This document shows positions 1 through 11,610 of a stretch of DNA of 64,000 nt, one piece after another. The translations under genes were made by a program, and so were the position numbers. Origin of the DNA: Owenia fusiformis (Eukaryota; Annelida; Polychaeta; Sabellida; Oweniidae); contig CAIIXF020000002.1 of assembly GCA_903813345.2 (NCBI GenBank), positions 6,565,772-6,629,771 of the forward strand, given 5' to 3'. Every line of letters starts with the position of its first letter. Position 1 is the stretch's first letter. The notes beneath the pieces were generated by a model, which saw only the letters and a program-made list of their open reading frames with translations, ran no database searches and was not told the DNA's origin.

Positions 1-3000
1 GTGGAAAAATACGTTGTCTGGCTACCTGCCGAATATATTTGACAAAACAGAACTCAGTGTCCGATTTCGTTTTGATTATCGCGGCGAAACATTTCAGTCT
101 TAACTGCTCTGAAATACTCTAAAACATAGGCAAAGACGGCAGGCATACCGGTAACCTCCTTACCCGTTCGCGCGAGAAGCTTAAAGTGAACACCCTCTTG
201 CTAGGTAAGATATAAATATCAAGTCCGTGAATTTTCTAATTGTTTATACATCGCACATAATACTATTGACAACCCTCATGAATGTACTTTTTGCGCGAAA
301 CTGAACGATTTAAGTAGACCACGTATCGATCGAGCTACGTTTGCTAGAAATAACACGCGGCAGTGAAATGTTGAGCATACGCCTGATGTACTTCACCATT
401 TGGTTCAAAGGTTAAGAAATTGAAAATTGTGTCCTTACCTGGATATAAGCGTTTAAATGTTTGAAAGTCTCGCGTCAGATTCCTGCTGGAAATCAGTGCC
501 AGTATATGATATTACCGATACGTTTGAGCTTCAGTAATACGAATATACACAAATATGCTGTCATAAATCTTAGCAAAAATCATGACCAACTAAATATTCG
601 TTAATCTATCGAAGTTTACTGCATCTCGGGTAGAATTAAACTTACTATATAGTATACCCGGGATAGTATACAAAGTATACACGCATGTGCAACACGCTCG
701 GTTGTCAGTAAATCGATCGATATGCCTATAGAAAGTTTGTTTAATCTTATGGACACACAGTAGCAGTACACACTTACACTTCTTTTGGGGCGGTTTACAC
801 TGTAATCTTAAGATGTTAAGAGGATACCTCTGTTACTTCCACGATTGCAGATCACGGTAGCGAATTGATAATTTGATGATTAAAAAATATCTATACTTTT
901 TATTATCTCGTAAAGTCACTTCACTGTTTCGTTTTTTGCTCGACGGGCAACTACCTTGAAAGAAACTAGCGCTAATCCCATTGACTGTTGAGTTGACCAC
1001 CTCGGGGTAACAATATCTTCACGAGTAATCTACGTCATTCTGATTTATCAGAGCCCCTCTTTACCCAACGCTTTGGAGAGAACTATTCAAAAAGGATAGT
1101 ATAGGCTGTGGATCCCACACTGAATCTACGTGTAAGAAGGCATTGTTAGATCAAACAGCTAAACGCTTTGAAGGAAGTGTATAAATAACTTAATGTTCAG
1201 ACCTTGATGCGCTCGATGTGTGATTACCTTAATTATCTAATTGTGCAACAATAAGTGCACAGGATTCAACGATCATCATGGACCAGTGTTTAGGTTTGGA
1301 TATTTTATTGAGAGAAACCCCCTGGATCAACATTATTTCAGCTGATATTCCTCTTAAATCGTGATGGATCTTAAAAATTTGGACTCCCGAAAAGTGAGAC
1401 TCCCTTTATATAGAAGCTTTGAACTGAATATACAATTCTTAATGCTGAAATTGATAGTTTATTCTTCCATACATTTTAAGAAAATAGGTATGTTAAAGAA
1501 GATTGGATCAGCCAAATGTTGCCCTGATAGCTCAGAAAAAGCAAACATTTTCGAATTTTCTCTCTACAGGCCTTGTTATTCCTTTAAAGAAACAATAAAG
1601 TAATTAAAATAAATCAAAAGATAAAATAATTGGAAGAAACGAGCTCTAATTCCATTAGCTGTTTAGTTGGCGATATAAAGATGGCTACAGTGGTAGAATA
1701 TTATGACCTCTTTCAGGAGTAGACTAATATTAAAACGATTCTTGGCTCAGTGCACGATAATAAGCAAAATTATATATTGGATTTTATTCTAAATTAAGAG
1801 ACCAATACAAAATGAAAAGTTGACTCGGAACAAAGATTTAAATTTCTATTAGCGTTACTGAACAGGAATGACTTGAACAAATAAAATGACCAATTTTAAC
1901 CAAAATCCGTTTACCTTTAAGATTCTACATAGACTTCCAGCCAAACAACACACATTTAAAAATGTGCAGTGGATATTATTATTTATATTGACCACATAGC
2001 TTTATGGCTTTCCAAAATCAAATTCAAATGAATTTAGTCATGCTGGAAAGACTATGATGGAGACCTTTCAGTATTTTCTTGACATTGTAACAAATCAGTG
2101 TTAAATTGAAAATATTATTGAGCTGAACTGTGTATATTGATACGATCTATTACTAAATACAGTACATTCTCCGCAAAAATTACAAATTAAAAAGGAAGTC
2201 ATAAAACTCCTAGTGAAAACGATATTTTTTTTACTTATCGATCAACCTGCTACATGTTGGGCTGGCTGTGATTTGTAGGATACATAAGTAGGATTGCCAA
2301 ACGATTCAAAACAAAACAATTTAAAGCGTGTGTATTATAAAATATTGTGCCGACTTAGGCGATGTCATGATGTTTTGTTACACTTATATATTTTTTATAT
2401 TAGAGAACAAACGGAGTTTCGCCAGTGTGGATCATTTCAATGCTACCCCATATACTGAGTTTTAGTAGTAGTTACATTGCACCGGGCCGGTTGCCACGAG
2501 ATATCATCATGAAAATGTTTGTCACCCTATTTTAATCAGTTCACAGTTTCTTTGCGGTATATTAAATCCGTTTCAATTTATGTGTGCACTAGTTGATCAA
2601 GTTTCAATTTTTGAAAACATATAATCATCTGCTGAAATTCGACAGCCAAAATGTACATGGTATCATTCGAAATATGTTATTTTGAAAAAATCACTAAAAT
2701 AAGTAACGAAACATTTTAGCAAGTGCATAACAGTATAGAACTGCAAATCTTTTAATTTCTTACTATGTCTGAATTAAAAAATTCGACACACAGAGTCAGA
2801 GTTATTATTTTGTATGTTATTTCATTTCATTGTTATTCCAAATAATTTCTTCAAATACTTAAATCGTGTCCATACATTTTGATTTTCATATGTTAAAGCG
2901 TACTGACGTTCCAGGTTTCGAATTTTTTGCCAATAGTATAGTTTTATTTATTTTGCAAACAACTTCAACTTACAAGATAACTTAACCGTCGCAGATTTAT

Positions 3001-4686
3001 ATCAAACTTTGGAATTTAATAATTAAACTTGATACGCACGTATTGTTACAATAGGGGCGTGCGAATAATCACTATGTTATATTATTAATTCGTTTCATAT
3101 TACATAGGGTATCGGTTCGGTTCATATTACATATAGTGTATTTCGTTCAGTCAGCTTAATTTAATTCTCCCTGTTCTTGCTGGGAAATTTGAATTTACTT
3201 CCCTGAAAATTTCTCTGCGATTTAAGTAAGCACTGCTTCATTCCTGGAGTACACTCTATATGGGATGTGTAGCCAGTTTTACTTGGAGTATCTTAGGTTT
3301 CAAGAAATTTCGATTTCCAGTTTATTTGTCTAATTTGCTATCTAAATCTGTCATATATTTTCATTTGATATTCGTTCATTTAAAAAAAGCAGCCATCTGC
3401 AACATTACTGCATGTGATAATTGTGATTTAAACAATTTGTAGATACCATGTAAAATAGCGAATTCATGATCAAGTTGAGTATATAGTGTAACCATTGAAA
3501 ATAAGCATATCAACATTTCTTAAACAGGAGCTAACAACTGCAACATGATACACAAAATCTATCAAATTGAATTGGAAATTCATAACTGCCTTTCATGGCT
3601 AGCTTTTTATTGGTAAACATATGGAACTTTTACGGATACTTTTCTTGCAAAATATTAGTTTTGTGGCATCTTTATTCAATTTTCAATATATAAAATTGTT
3701 TGATATACGAATCATCACTCATTTCATATATTCAAGCTTTTTATTTAATTGTGATTAGCATTCAAAAGGCTACATTCACAGCAGCCAATATTTCAAATGA
3801 TCATTGCAGGACGCCCGAATCAATATTAAAACCAAAATTCAAAATAAGGCAACTATTGCAAAATAACATCGAATGACAAATTTAAAAAGACCCGATTGAA
3901 AGCAAAATTATTTCAAAACTCTGCCGAATGCTGAATACTGAGTATGAAAAGTTCGAATGGGGAAAATAAAAGAAATGCTCTGAATGCAGAATACACTTTA
4001 AACATCGAAAAATGTACACTGGTTTTTTCCTTTTTTAAGTTTGATGTTTTCGACTGATAATTGCTGTGAACCTTTCTACTAATCTAGTAACTTAGTTTTG
4101 AGTATAGATTTTTTGTTTTGATTCATCATTTTCTTTCTATTTGAGGTTTTCAACATTTGCTTTGCTCTTTTATTTTCTCTGTTCGATGAGTGGAAATTTG
4201 TGATATTGTTATTTTCATTTTATTTATTGACTGCATTGTTCCTACGATTTTCTAAAAAAAGAATTTCTGGTTTCAAGCATCAATTTCGTTTTATGCTACC
4301 CGAAAATTGCAATTAGCTTGAACATGATGACTAGAACAAGTAAAATGAGCCGATTACATCTTTTATACCTTTGAGATTCTACATAGCTTTCAGCCAACAG
4401 CACATATTTGAAAGTGCGTGGAGTTTTATGATGAGGATTTTTAGGGTCTTTTTGGTCTCTTTTGCAAAGAAAAGGCCAGAAATGTTTTGTCATCCCATCT
4501 ATGATATTGTAAAGTTGAAATGGAATTTATAGAACAAATGAAAAGTGGTTAACCGCGCGAGGATGCGGACTTGACAATAATTTGGACATAGCATAGATAC
4601 TGTTTTCAAATTTATTTCTCTGAACATTTTTTGTGAGCCTTTTCTCACTAAACATCCGTTTTAATGAATAAATAGGGACACGATGC
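1..4686. repeat. Left arm of giant inverted repeat
   Basis: This arm is the reverse complement of 16411-22097. Base 1 pairs with 22097 and the inner edge near 4686 pairs with about 16411. Reading the outer 420 bp of both arms side by side I found two substitutions. Three small ORFs (1361-1603 plus, 3260-3442 plus, 4296-4493 minus) have mirror partners in the other arm that differ by one residue each. The arm may extend left of the window. It contains diverged internal direct repeats: about 1860-1990 resembles 4318-4440, and about 960-1000 resembles 1636-1675. No protein domain was recognised in it. It could be a very long TIR of a mobile element or a segmental inverted duplication. Confidence 0.93.
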
Positions 4687-4739
4687 AAATCAAGGTTAAA
4701 CCTTTTAGAAAAAATGCGTTATGACAGAGTTCGCAGATA

Positions 4740-5950
4740 TGTATATATATTTCTTTATTGCGACCAATTCTGATCATATACATATAGTTTAACATAAAGG
4801 GTTATAAAAGGTTATGAAGAAAAAACATACAAAAATATAACAAAATATCAACAGTAGGTGTTTAGTGCAGGACGTTTAGAGAATTGAGAAATCTAGTTCT
4901 CAGTTGGTACATATGATACACTGTCCTGGCTATTATAATACAATCATCATATTCATTTGGGGCAAAAATATTTTCAATTACATTTAGGTCACTTCCGCCT
5001 AAGTAAGGTCGTATAGGATCTCTAATTGTTTCCAGCACATCACAAACCTTAATAAAATGTAACAATGATTCATGCAAATTACACATTGGTCATACCCTAT
5101 TCACATTTGGCTCGGTATGACGACCAACACCTTCACCAACCAGTAGTCTCACCATAAGTTTACATTTGAATATCATTTCAGGTTTGTATTTACATAGCTG
5201 GTACCAGACTATTGGAGTACGAGTAGTTACTACTTCTCTATAATGTTTGATTTTATTTTATGTCATACATTGAAAACGCCATCTTTGCAGAGACTTTGTA
5301 AGAACAGAACTTTTCACTATCTTTTTCCAGTGCCACTTGGATGGAAATGTGTTATTAGAAATATAGCTATCCATTCTTCCTATAAGATCATATTGCATTC
5401 CAAGTTGTATAATTTCCCTAATTGGTGATGAAACTGTTACAGCACATTTATCTACGAAGAAGCTATATAGTATAGCATACCATCTAAAGATACTTAACTT
5501 CTTACAAATACCAACACTAGTATTAAAGATGTGCCAGAACTACATGAGCTTCCTGATTGCAATAGTTTCGCTTATACCTGTCCAACCAAGTTGAGCAATC
5601 GCGGCACAATCAGTTGTGTTCTTTGGAAGAGATTGAATTGACTTGGCCGAATTGGCATGCACCTTTTTTAAAGTTTTAATATTTGATACATTATAATTTA
5701 ATACCTCGACACAATATAGCATGGTAGGAATTGAAACAGTCCAATATAAATTAGAAGCAGGTAAAGGATTTACGCTACACTTTTCGGGGATGACACAGTC
5801 TACAGTGGCATAGAAATTGCGCCTTGCCCTAGATGTTACATTGTCTAAGTGATAGGCTATATCCCGCTGTGTAACTGGTAACCCAAGATGAACAAGGTGA
5901 TAATGTGATTATACAGGGTATAGAATAAATATTATATTTTCAAAATTTAA
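4740..5950 (-). mobile_element. LINE remnant, C-terminal part of ORF2, degenerate
   Basis: Read on the minus strand from about 5950 down to 4862, the sequence gives pieces typical of the region after the reverse transcriptase in non-LTR retrotransposons. These are a segment beginning MLYCVEVLNYNVSN with KKVHANSAKSIQSLPKNTTD, then GEGVGRHTEPNVNRV, then a zinc-knuckle-like stretch PMCNLHESLLHFIKVC. Just before that stretch an in-frame TGA stands where the first cysteine is expected. The pieces lie in shifted frames with stops, so the element is dead. The T-rich sequence near 4740-4760 is probably its 3' end. The exact LINE clade cannot be assigned by eye. Confidence 0.75.
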
Positions 5951-6191
5951 GCCATATAGCATGGTAGGAATTGAAACAGTCCAATATAAATTAGAAGCAG
6001 GTAAAGGATTTACGCTACACTTTTCGGGGGTGACACAGTCTACAGTGGCATAGAAATTGCGTCTTGCCCTAGATGTTACATTGTCTAAGTGATCGGCTAT
6101 ATCCCGCTGTGTAACTGGTAACCCAAGATGAACAAGGTGATAATGTGATTATACAGGGTATCGAATAAATATTATATTTACAAAATTTAAG
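5714..6191. repeat. 240-bp tandem duplication
   Basis: Two direct copies, 5714-5953 and 5954-6191, with only a handful of base differences. The unit starts at the motif ATATAGCATGGTAGG and ends with CAAAATTTAA. It duplicates the upstream edge of the minus-strand LINE remnant, so the duplication postdates that insertion. Confidence 0.92.
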
Positions 6192-6324
6192 GAATTTTTG
6201 TACAAGTCGGTATATTTCTGAAGTATGAAGTTGTAAGAGAGAATAGTAAGTGTTCACGCTACGTGTATTGAACGTTTGAACCAACATTCTACAAATAAAT
6301 TAAAATGATTCAAAATTTCGACCA

Positions 6325-6600
6325 AGAAAACAAACGCGAAAATCATTTCAAAACTCAGCTGAATGTTGAATACTGAATATGAAAAGTTCGAATGGTAAAA
6401 TAAAAGAAACTACAGAACAGGAACAGTCGAAACCTTGTGAATCAAGATGCAGGATACTGCACGCAGAATAAACTTTAAACATCGAATTGTGAATGTGAAA
6501 TGTTCAAACAAAGAAAAATGTACACTCGTTTTTCCTTTTTTTCATTTTTATGTCTCTGACTGATTTATTGTTGTGAACCGTTCTTAGTTTTGAGCAAAAT
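6325..6600. repeat. Diverged third copy of an inverted-repeat arm segment
   Basis: This stretch aligns, with indels, to left-arm bases about 3900-4110 in the same orientation. Shared words include GAATACTGA, TATGAAAAGTTCGAATGG, ACTTTAAACATCGAA and AATGTACACT. It is much more diverged than the two arms are from each other. The arm sequence therefore belongs to an older dispersed family, or the loop holds an older partial duplication. Confidence 0.8.
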
Positions 6601-7151
6601 TTAAATGGAAAAGCAAAATTGGACGAAGTCAGACGTTGTCAGGACAATTCTTTGAAGTCGTGAAGAAAGGAGACGAATTTGGAAGCCAGAACTGAATTAC
6701 TGAACGTGGAAAGCTGAGTGGTGTCACATGGAGTATTCAAAAAAATAAAAAGCCAATATTTTTTTTATAAAGAAAACATATTAAGTAATTGAGGGAGGTG
6801 TCTATATATTGTATCTATTTGATGAAGTTGGTGAAGACCATTTTTTCTTCTCCAAAATAAAGCAATAAAAACAGGCTGATGTGGTGATCTTGTCAGCATG
6901 GTCGCATGGAAATGGTAAAAAAGGTGTTCACTGTGGTTCACTGTGTTCATACTTGTGAGATTATATGTTCCTTCAAATATCCCTCTACTGATTTACTTTT
7001 GTAATGATCATCTCACTTGCATCACGTTGAGTTAATGGATATTTAATGATACAGAAGTCTTGGTCCAAAACAATGCTCACCCATGTGGAACGTTATTTTT
7101 ACTTTTTATAAAGCAAAACGTTTATTATACAAGAACACAAATGTGTACAAA
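6601..7151. other. No recognisable feature
   Basis: AT-rich sequence without a convincing coding region, repeat or RNA gene. Short ORFs here have no recognisable composition or motif. Confidence 0.6.
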
Positions 7152-7189
7152 ATGTCCCCACCAATGGGTGATCCCATCAAATGGTTATC

Positions 7190-7720
7190 CTGAAAATGAG
7201 TAGACAAGACTTTACTGACACAATTTGAGGACGGAAAATCCAAAATGGCCACCTTAAAATTTACCCAGAATCCCCAAAAATTAGCTAGTTCTAGATTTTC
7301 ATACTAAGAACCACCCCTGAAAATTTGAAATTGATCCGTCAAACAGTTAAACAAGACTTTACAGACAAGATTTTAGGATGGAAAATCCAAAATGGCTGCC
7401 TTGACATTTACCCAGAATGTCAAAAAACTAATCAGTTCTAGATTTTCATACTAAGATTCATCCCTGAAAAGTTGAAATTGATCTACCAAACGGTTCACCT
7501 GAAAACGCGTAGACAAGACTTTACAGACAAGATTTTAGGACGGAAAATCCAAAATGGCTGCCTTGACATTTACCAAGAACGCCAAAAAAACTAATCAGAT
7601 CTAGATTTTCATATTAAGAATCATCCCTGAAAATTTGAAATTGATCTACCAAACGGTTCACCTGGAAATGCGTAGACAAGACTTTACAGACAAGATTTTA
7701 GGACGGAAAAAACCAAAATG
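7190..7720. repeat. Tandem repeat, unit about 160 bp
   Basis: The phrase ACAAGACTTTAC recurs at 7204, 7351, 7513 and 7674, spacings of 147, 162 and 161 bp. Each unit also carries a GACGGAAAATCCAAAATGG phrase and an ATCCCTGAAAATTTGAAATT phrase. About 3.3 diverged copies lie inside the larger TIR element. Confidence 0.88.
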
Positions 7721-7897
7721 GCTGACAATAAAAAAGTGATTATGAGTTTTTGCTGATTTCCTTTTACAAAATTATCACATGTAACTACTGTTAACAATAA
7801 CATAGGCTTTTTCAACAAAGTACACCTGAAATTATTTATAAAGCTACTAAATAGTTTAAGTATGAAAACTCAAAAACACCATTCAATATGATACTGA

Positions 7898-8032
7898 ACA
7901 AATATTTCACTCTATTGAGGTGAATACCTGTACATCTTTCACAAGTGATATTCCACGAAGCCCGAAGGGCAAGTGGAATATCACCTTGTGAAAGTGCTAC
8001 AGGTATTCACCGAAAATAGAGTGAAATATTTG
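7898..8032. repeat. Fold-back (hairpin) element
   Basis: The 5' half, starting ACAAATATTTCACTCTATT, is the near reverse complement of the 3' half, ending AATAGAGTGAAATATTTGT. The arms are about 60 bp and the turn lies near 7960-7970. It is nested inside the 7152-8724 element and directly abuts the MITE at 8036. Confidence 0.9.
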
Positions 8033-8035
8033 TTT

Positions 8036-8324
8036 TATTATATCACTGTCTAGCTAAACATCCCTAATATTATTAAGTCATAGGTTAACATTGAAATACA
8101 TTGAGTCTACTCGGTTCGTCTGCCATTTTGACTTACACTGAACTAAATTATTTACACTGAACGAAAACAAATTCTTTGAAAATTCCCGGGAGCGTGGGAT
8201 ATCGCTAGATATCTCACGGTTGTCTTATCTGATTAGCATTGCCATTGAATATCGCCAGATATCCCACGACATGTGACCCGGTTTTGACCAATCATACTGT
8301 CGCTAGCTAGATAGTGATATAATA
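8036..8324. mobile_element. MITE with 20-bp TIRs
   Basis: The left end 8036-8055 (TATTATATCACTGTCTAGCT) and the right end 8305-8324 are inverted repeats with a single mismatch. The 289-bp body has further dyads around GTGGGATATCGCTAGATATC and no coding capacity. Superfamily is not assignable by eye. Confidence 0.82.
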
Positions 8325-8724
8325 CAAAGTATTATCGCGCGCTAACTTTTCTTCAGACATTCAAAATGGCTGACATGACTGAGCTAACAGGTCCAAAACC
8401 TAATCAGATGTAGAATGAAGTGAGCTGAACAAGATGTTAAAGTTTTAAAAGCAACTGTGAAGCCGTTTTTCTTAAAGTTTGCAGACAAGGATTTTAGCAT
8501 TTGACCTCAAAATGACCGACAGGAAGTAGCTATCGAGTTGATTTTTTTCATCCACATCTGTATGCATTCACAAGTTATTCCTGAAAATTTGAAGGTGATA
8601 CCTGTAGCGGTTTTGGAGAAAACTGCCGGACGTACGGACGGAAAGACAGACAACCAGACAGACGGACGGACGGACGGACGCGCCTAGGACGACAATATGG
8701 CCCCACACTATGTGGTGGGGACAT

Positions 8725-9494
8725 AAAAAGGCACAATCAAATTACAGCAATGCAATAGAGTAAATACACGAATTTATTCATTGGCTTCGATTCATATACA
8801 TTACATCGCGTAATTTTAGTGCTAATTGAATTGAAGTGTATTGGAAAATAAATATGGAGATGCAATATCGCATGCCATGATATATTTTAAGTCAAAATGT
8901 AATATATTTCAAATATCGAAAGATGCTAGGTTTTTATTCCTTTTTGAAACGTCAGAACATTCATAGTTGGGTGAAAAATAAATCAACTTCAGCTTAAAAA
9001 CTCGTTTCATAAACATAAAGTGCCACTTGCTGCGTACTCCTTTCAGATCATCGTCCCCAATTCTACTTCATTATTTTCACCACCAGGTGGCTTGTTCGGG
9101 TCAGATAACATAGCGGGTATAGTAGAAAGTTCCCTTTAACTTCAATTACATATGTTTAAGTGGTTCAATTCCATAAACCCTTATGCATCTAATAGTTATG
9201 CAAATTAAAATATGTCCAGTAAAGGAAAATGTTATCTATCCAATACAAGAAGAGATGTTTCACTTTTTGTGATTTTGTAACATGGGGTCTATGAGGAATC
9301 AACCCGAACTAGAAGTCACATTTTCAAAAAAAAAAAAATTCAAAGTTGTTAAACAATTTTCAATCCAAATTTCTAGATGTACTTTTTACATGTAGATTTC
9401 AAATATGACATCACTTTGACTGAATCTTTATAATTAGCCTTCCGAGGGCACTTATTCTTTTTTAAACATATAATTAACCTTCCTGTGCCTTGAG
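8725..9494. other. No recognisable feature
   Basis: AT-rich DNA downstream of the sulfotransferase gene (which is on the minus strand). It has a 12-nt A run near 9327-9338 and no ORF or repeat that I can support. Confidence 0.55.
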
Positions 9495-9630
9495 ATACCA
9501 TATACCATATATTTTCTGTTATACCATCCATATACCATATTTTTTACACCTCTTATACCATATACAATAAAATTTGCCCCCTCTTATATAATATACAATA
9601 AATTTTCACCCTCTTCTACGATATACAATA
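9495..9630. repeat. Decayed AT-rich minisatellite
   Basis: Imperfect repetition of ATACCATATA(C/T)(A/T)... separated by CCCTCTT-like blocks, with a period of roughly 30-35 bp and about four degenerate units. It lies about 250 bp past the stop codon of the sulfotransferase gene. Confidence 0.65.
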
Positions 9631-9829
9631 TCTCTATACACCCTCCTTAAATAAGTCTGAGTCCTGGGCTTAAATCATTGTTACCGTTGGAATATACCCT
9701 GCGTGCAGAGTCTAGTTAGAACGAAACTCTCATTCAAGAAGCGAAGTCGAACGAATGCAGAGTAGTTGGTATACTGCTTTCTGATTGGTCACAAAGTGGT
9801 AATGTACACCTATAGCTTATTTGTGAATA

Positions 9830-9835
9830 TTTATT
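9830..9835 (-). promoter_or_regulatory. Candidate poly(A) signal AATAAA for the sulfotransferase gene
   Basis: On the minus strand an AATAAA hexamer lies about 40 bases beyond the stop codon of the sulfotransferase ORF. Position and sense are right for a short 3' UTR. Given the AT-rich context, chance occurrence is possible. Confidence 0.4.
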
Positions 9836-9875
9836 ACATATTTCCGTATAACTGGCCAAGTTTCATAACGATGCC

Positions 9876-11129
9876 TTAGAAGTCATATCCAAAAAGTGTA
9901 AAATCGTGGAGGTAGGCCACTTTAAGTCTCAACAACATGTCCTTTGTAAGATTCTTATAAGCTGCTTTCTCTGTCTCTTTTGGCAAGTTCCGCAAGTAAC
10001 TGCTATCGCTTTTCTCCATTTGCTTAAATATCCATTTTGTCAAATATTTTGCATTGGTCGGTCCAGACGCTATCTTTGACAACTCAAGTCGTTCTTTTTC
10101 ACCGAATTGTCCAATGTAACCGTGGCTTACAAAGTTTTGTACAACTCTTAGAGGAAACTCTTTCTCGGATATGCAGCCTAACTTATTCAATTCGTTTAAA
10201 TGAGAAAAGGAAATCTCAATTTCCTGAGCCATCATACCTTTACGAATGGCCAAACTAAGTGAGTCAACTTTTGGAAGGTATATTTTGTCCTGTGCGCCAA
10301 TTGTGCGCAGCGTTTCGGTCATATCATCATAAAATGATTCCAGTTTTCCAATGATATCATATTGGATCATACAGGGATCACATTGAAGATGTACTGGTTT
10401 CCAATGAACATCCATCTTGTCGCTGTTATGATTTTCAGAAACGTGTATCAAGAAATCGAGGAACTCCTCAAATCTCGTGTCGTGTCCACAGGACAACGAT
10501 TTCTTAGTAGGGTTATGACGATATGCTTTTATAATTCCCTTTCCACTACCCCAATATTTAAGATTTGTGGAGACAAGTTTGTTCTGATAAGCCGAGAAGA
10601 TTCTACTCAATGGATCTCGAGTAAACATAACTTTTGTATATGTGCTCAATATTTTCTTTTGTTCAGTTGTGTCAAAGTCCAGTAATTTTGGAAATGGTAC
10701 GCTGTGTATGTCGCCCTTTCCAACCAATGTAGTTGGATCCGTCTTGGTTAAATTATGATGTAATATCTTGAATATTGTTCTCAAAAAGCTACTTCCAATT
10801 TTTGGAATCGGACAAATGAGAAGTTTATATCGTTCATTCACTAGTAGGTTCCGATATATGTTCTGCTTGTGCATGGTTTCATCAGCATATTTTGCTGTGT
10901 TTCTAGCACAGCTTTCCAGCATGGTTTGTTTTCTCCGCTGTATCACACTAGTGTAATTGTATTTGTTGAAATACAGTTTTTGAAAATGGGTATTTTGGTC
11001 ATCCATAGGTATTTTCTTTTTGTAACCATCTCCACAAATACTGTTAAATAAATACACGTATACCAGAGAAGCACCTAAAATAAATATAATAACTTTGTGT
11101 ACGCTCTCTTTAGCTTTCATGCGATACAT
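9876..11129 (-). CDS. Carbohydrate sulfotransferase (CHST8-14/HNK-1/chondroitin-type), type II Golgi membrane protein
   Basis: This is an intact 417-residue ORF of the family that transfers sulfate from PAPS to glycan hydroxyls in the Golgi lumen. Residues 1-11 form a short basic cytosolic tail, about 12-30 a signal anchor, and 31-100 a stem. The 5'-phosphosulfate-binding loop is CPIPKIGSSFLRT at 106-118. The 3'-phosphate-binding motif is FTRDPLSRIFSAY at 169-181, with R171 and S179 as the expected ligands. Family signatures follow: HWKP at 242-245, the paired cysteines C250 and C253, IIGKLES at 259-265 and the C-terminal DFTLFGY at 409-415. NxT sequons occur at N58, N126 and N393. Length and motif spacing fit a complete enzyme. 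The coding region is uninterrupted. Met1 and Met4 are both possible starts and I chose the first. Upstream of the ATG the minus strand reads CAGTTTTAG, which could be the acceptor of a 5'-UTR intron. Substrate class (chondroitin, dermatan or GalNAc) cannot be decided. It is the only intact gene in the inverted-repeat loop. Confidence 0.95.
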   Translation of the reverse strand: MYRMKAKESVHKVIIFILGASLVYVYLFNSICGDGYKKKIPMDDQNTHFQKLYFNKYNYTSVIQRRKQTMLESCARNTAKYADETMHKQNIYRNLLVNERYKLLICPIPKIGSSFLRTIFKILHHNLTKTDPTTLVGKGDIHSVPFPKLLDFDTTEQKKILSTYTKVMFTRDPLSRIFSAYQNKLVSTNLKYWGSGKGIIKAYRHNPTKKSLSCGHDTRFEEFLDFLIHVSENHNSDKMDVHWKPVHLQCDPCMIQYDIIGKLESFYDDMTETLRTIGAQDKIYLPKVDSLSLAIRKGMMAQEIEISFSHLNELNKLGCISEKEFPLRVVQNFVSHGYIGQFGEKERLELSKIASGPTNAKYLTKWIFKQMEKSDSSYLRNLPKETEKAAYKNLTKDMLLRLKVAYLHDFTLFGYDF

Positions 11130-11610
11130 CGTGGATTGCTGACTAAAACTGATTTTAGCTTAACTTGATCATGTAATCAATACGACTGATTCAATCACTG
11201 GTGATACGCTCGATTACGCTGGTTACCGAAACGGTTCGTAATAAAATGTCGGAATGTCGAAGGTACGATTTTACTTTTTTACTTATTTCAGGCATTGTAG
11301 GCAGAATCCCCACGACATTTTTTTCTCACAAACGTGTATCAGTATCATATAATTTGGAAAAGGTACATGTTTGCGTAAAATATCTCTAGTCTAGATGAAA
11401 ACAAAGGATTTATCACTGAACCTTGTTTTGGAGTATATACATTACATTTTTTGATAGTTAGACATGTCCTGGCCAAAAAGCAACAAGATACAGTTGTGGT
11501 AGGTTGAGCATTTTTTTCCTTTGTCTTTTTAAAATTATGTAATATTTCTGAAAGGGGGTGTGGCACATTTGGTAGTTTTCATGTTTTTAAATGGAGTTAA
11601 ATATCCCTTT
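11130..11610. other. Upstream region of sulfotransferase gene
   Basis: No TATA box or clear promoter architecture can be defended. Small ORFs here are without recognisable domains. If the gene is expressed, its promoter or a 5' non-coding exon should lie in or beyond this stretch. Confidence 0.4.

Larger units (their letters stand above)
7152..8724. mobile_element. Non-autonomous TIR element with GACG tract
   Basis: The ends are 12-bp perfect inverted repeats, ATGTCCCCACCA at 7152-7163 and TGGTGGGGACAT at 8713-8724. Inside are a tandem repeat of about 160 bp (7190-7720), a fold-back element (7898-8032), a separate MITE (8036-8324) and a GACG microsatellite (8661-8680). The repeated phrase AAATGGC(C/T)(G/A)C within this body type, plus the GACG tract, is common in invertebrate non-autonomous repeats. 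There is no transposase, so it must be mobilised in trans if at all. No clear target-site duplication was seen. Confidence 0.7.

Noticed and set aside
1361-4493. Small ORFs in the arm (80, 60 and 65 residues) conserved in the other arm
   Set aside because: One-residue differences match the overall arm identity. They have no domain, signal or codon evidence, so I do not call them genes.
10037-10956. Plus-strand ORFs of 60-107 residues within the sulfotransferase region
   Set aside because: They are antisense shadows of the sulfotransferase coding sequence.
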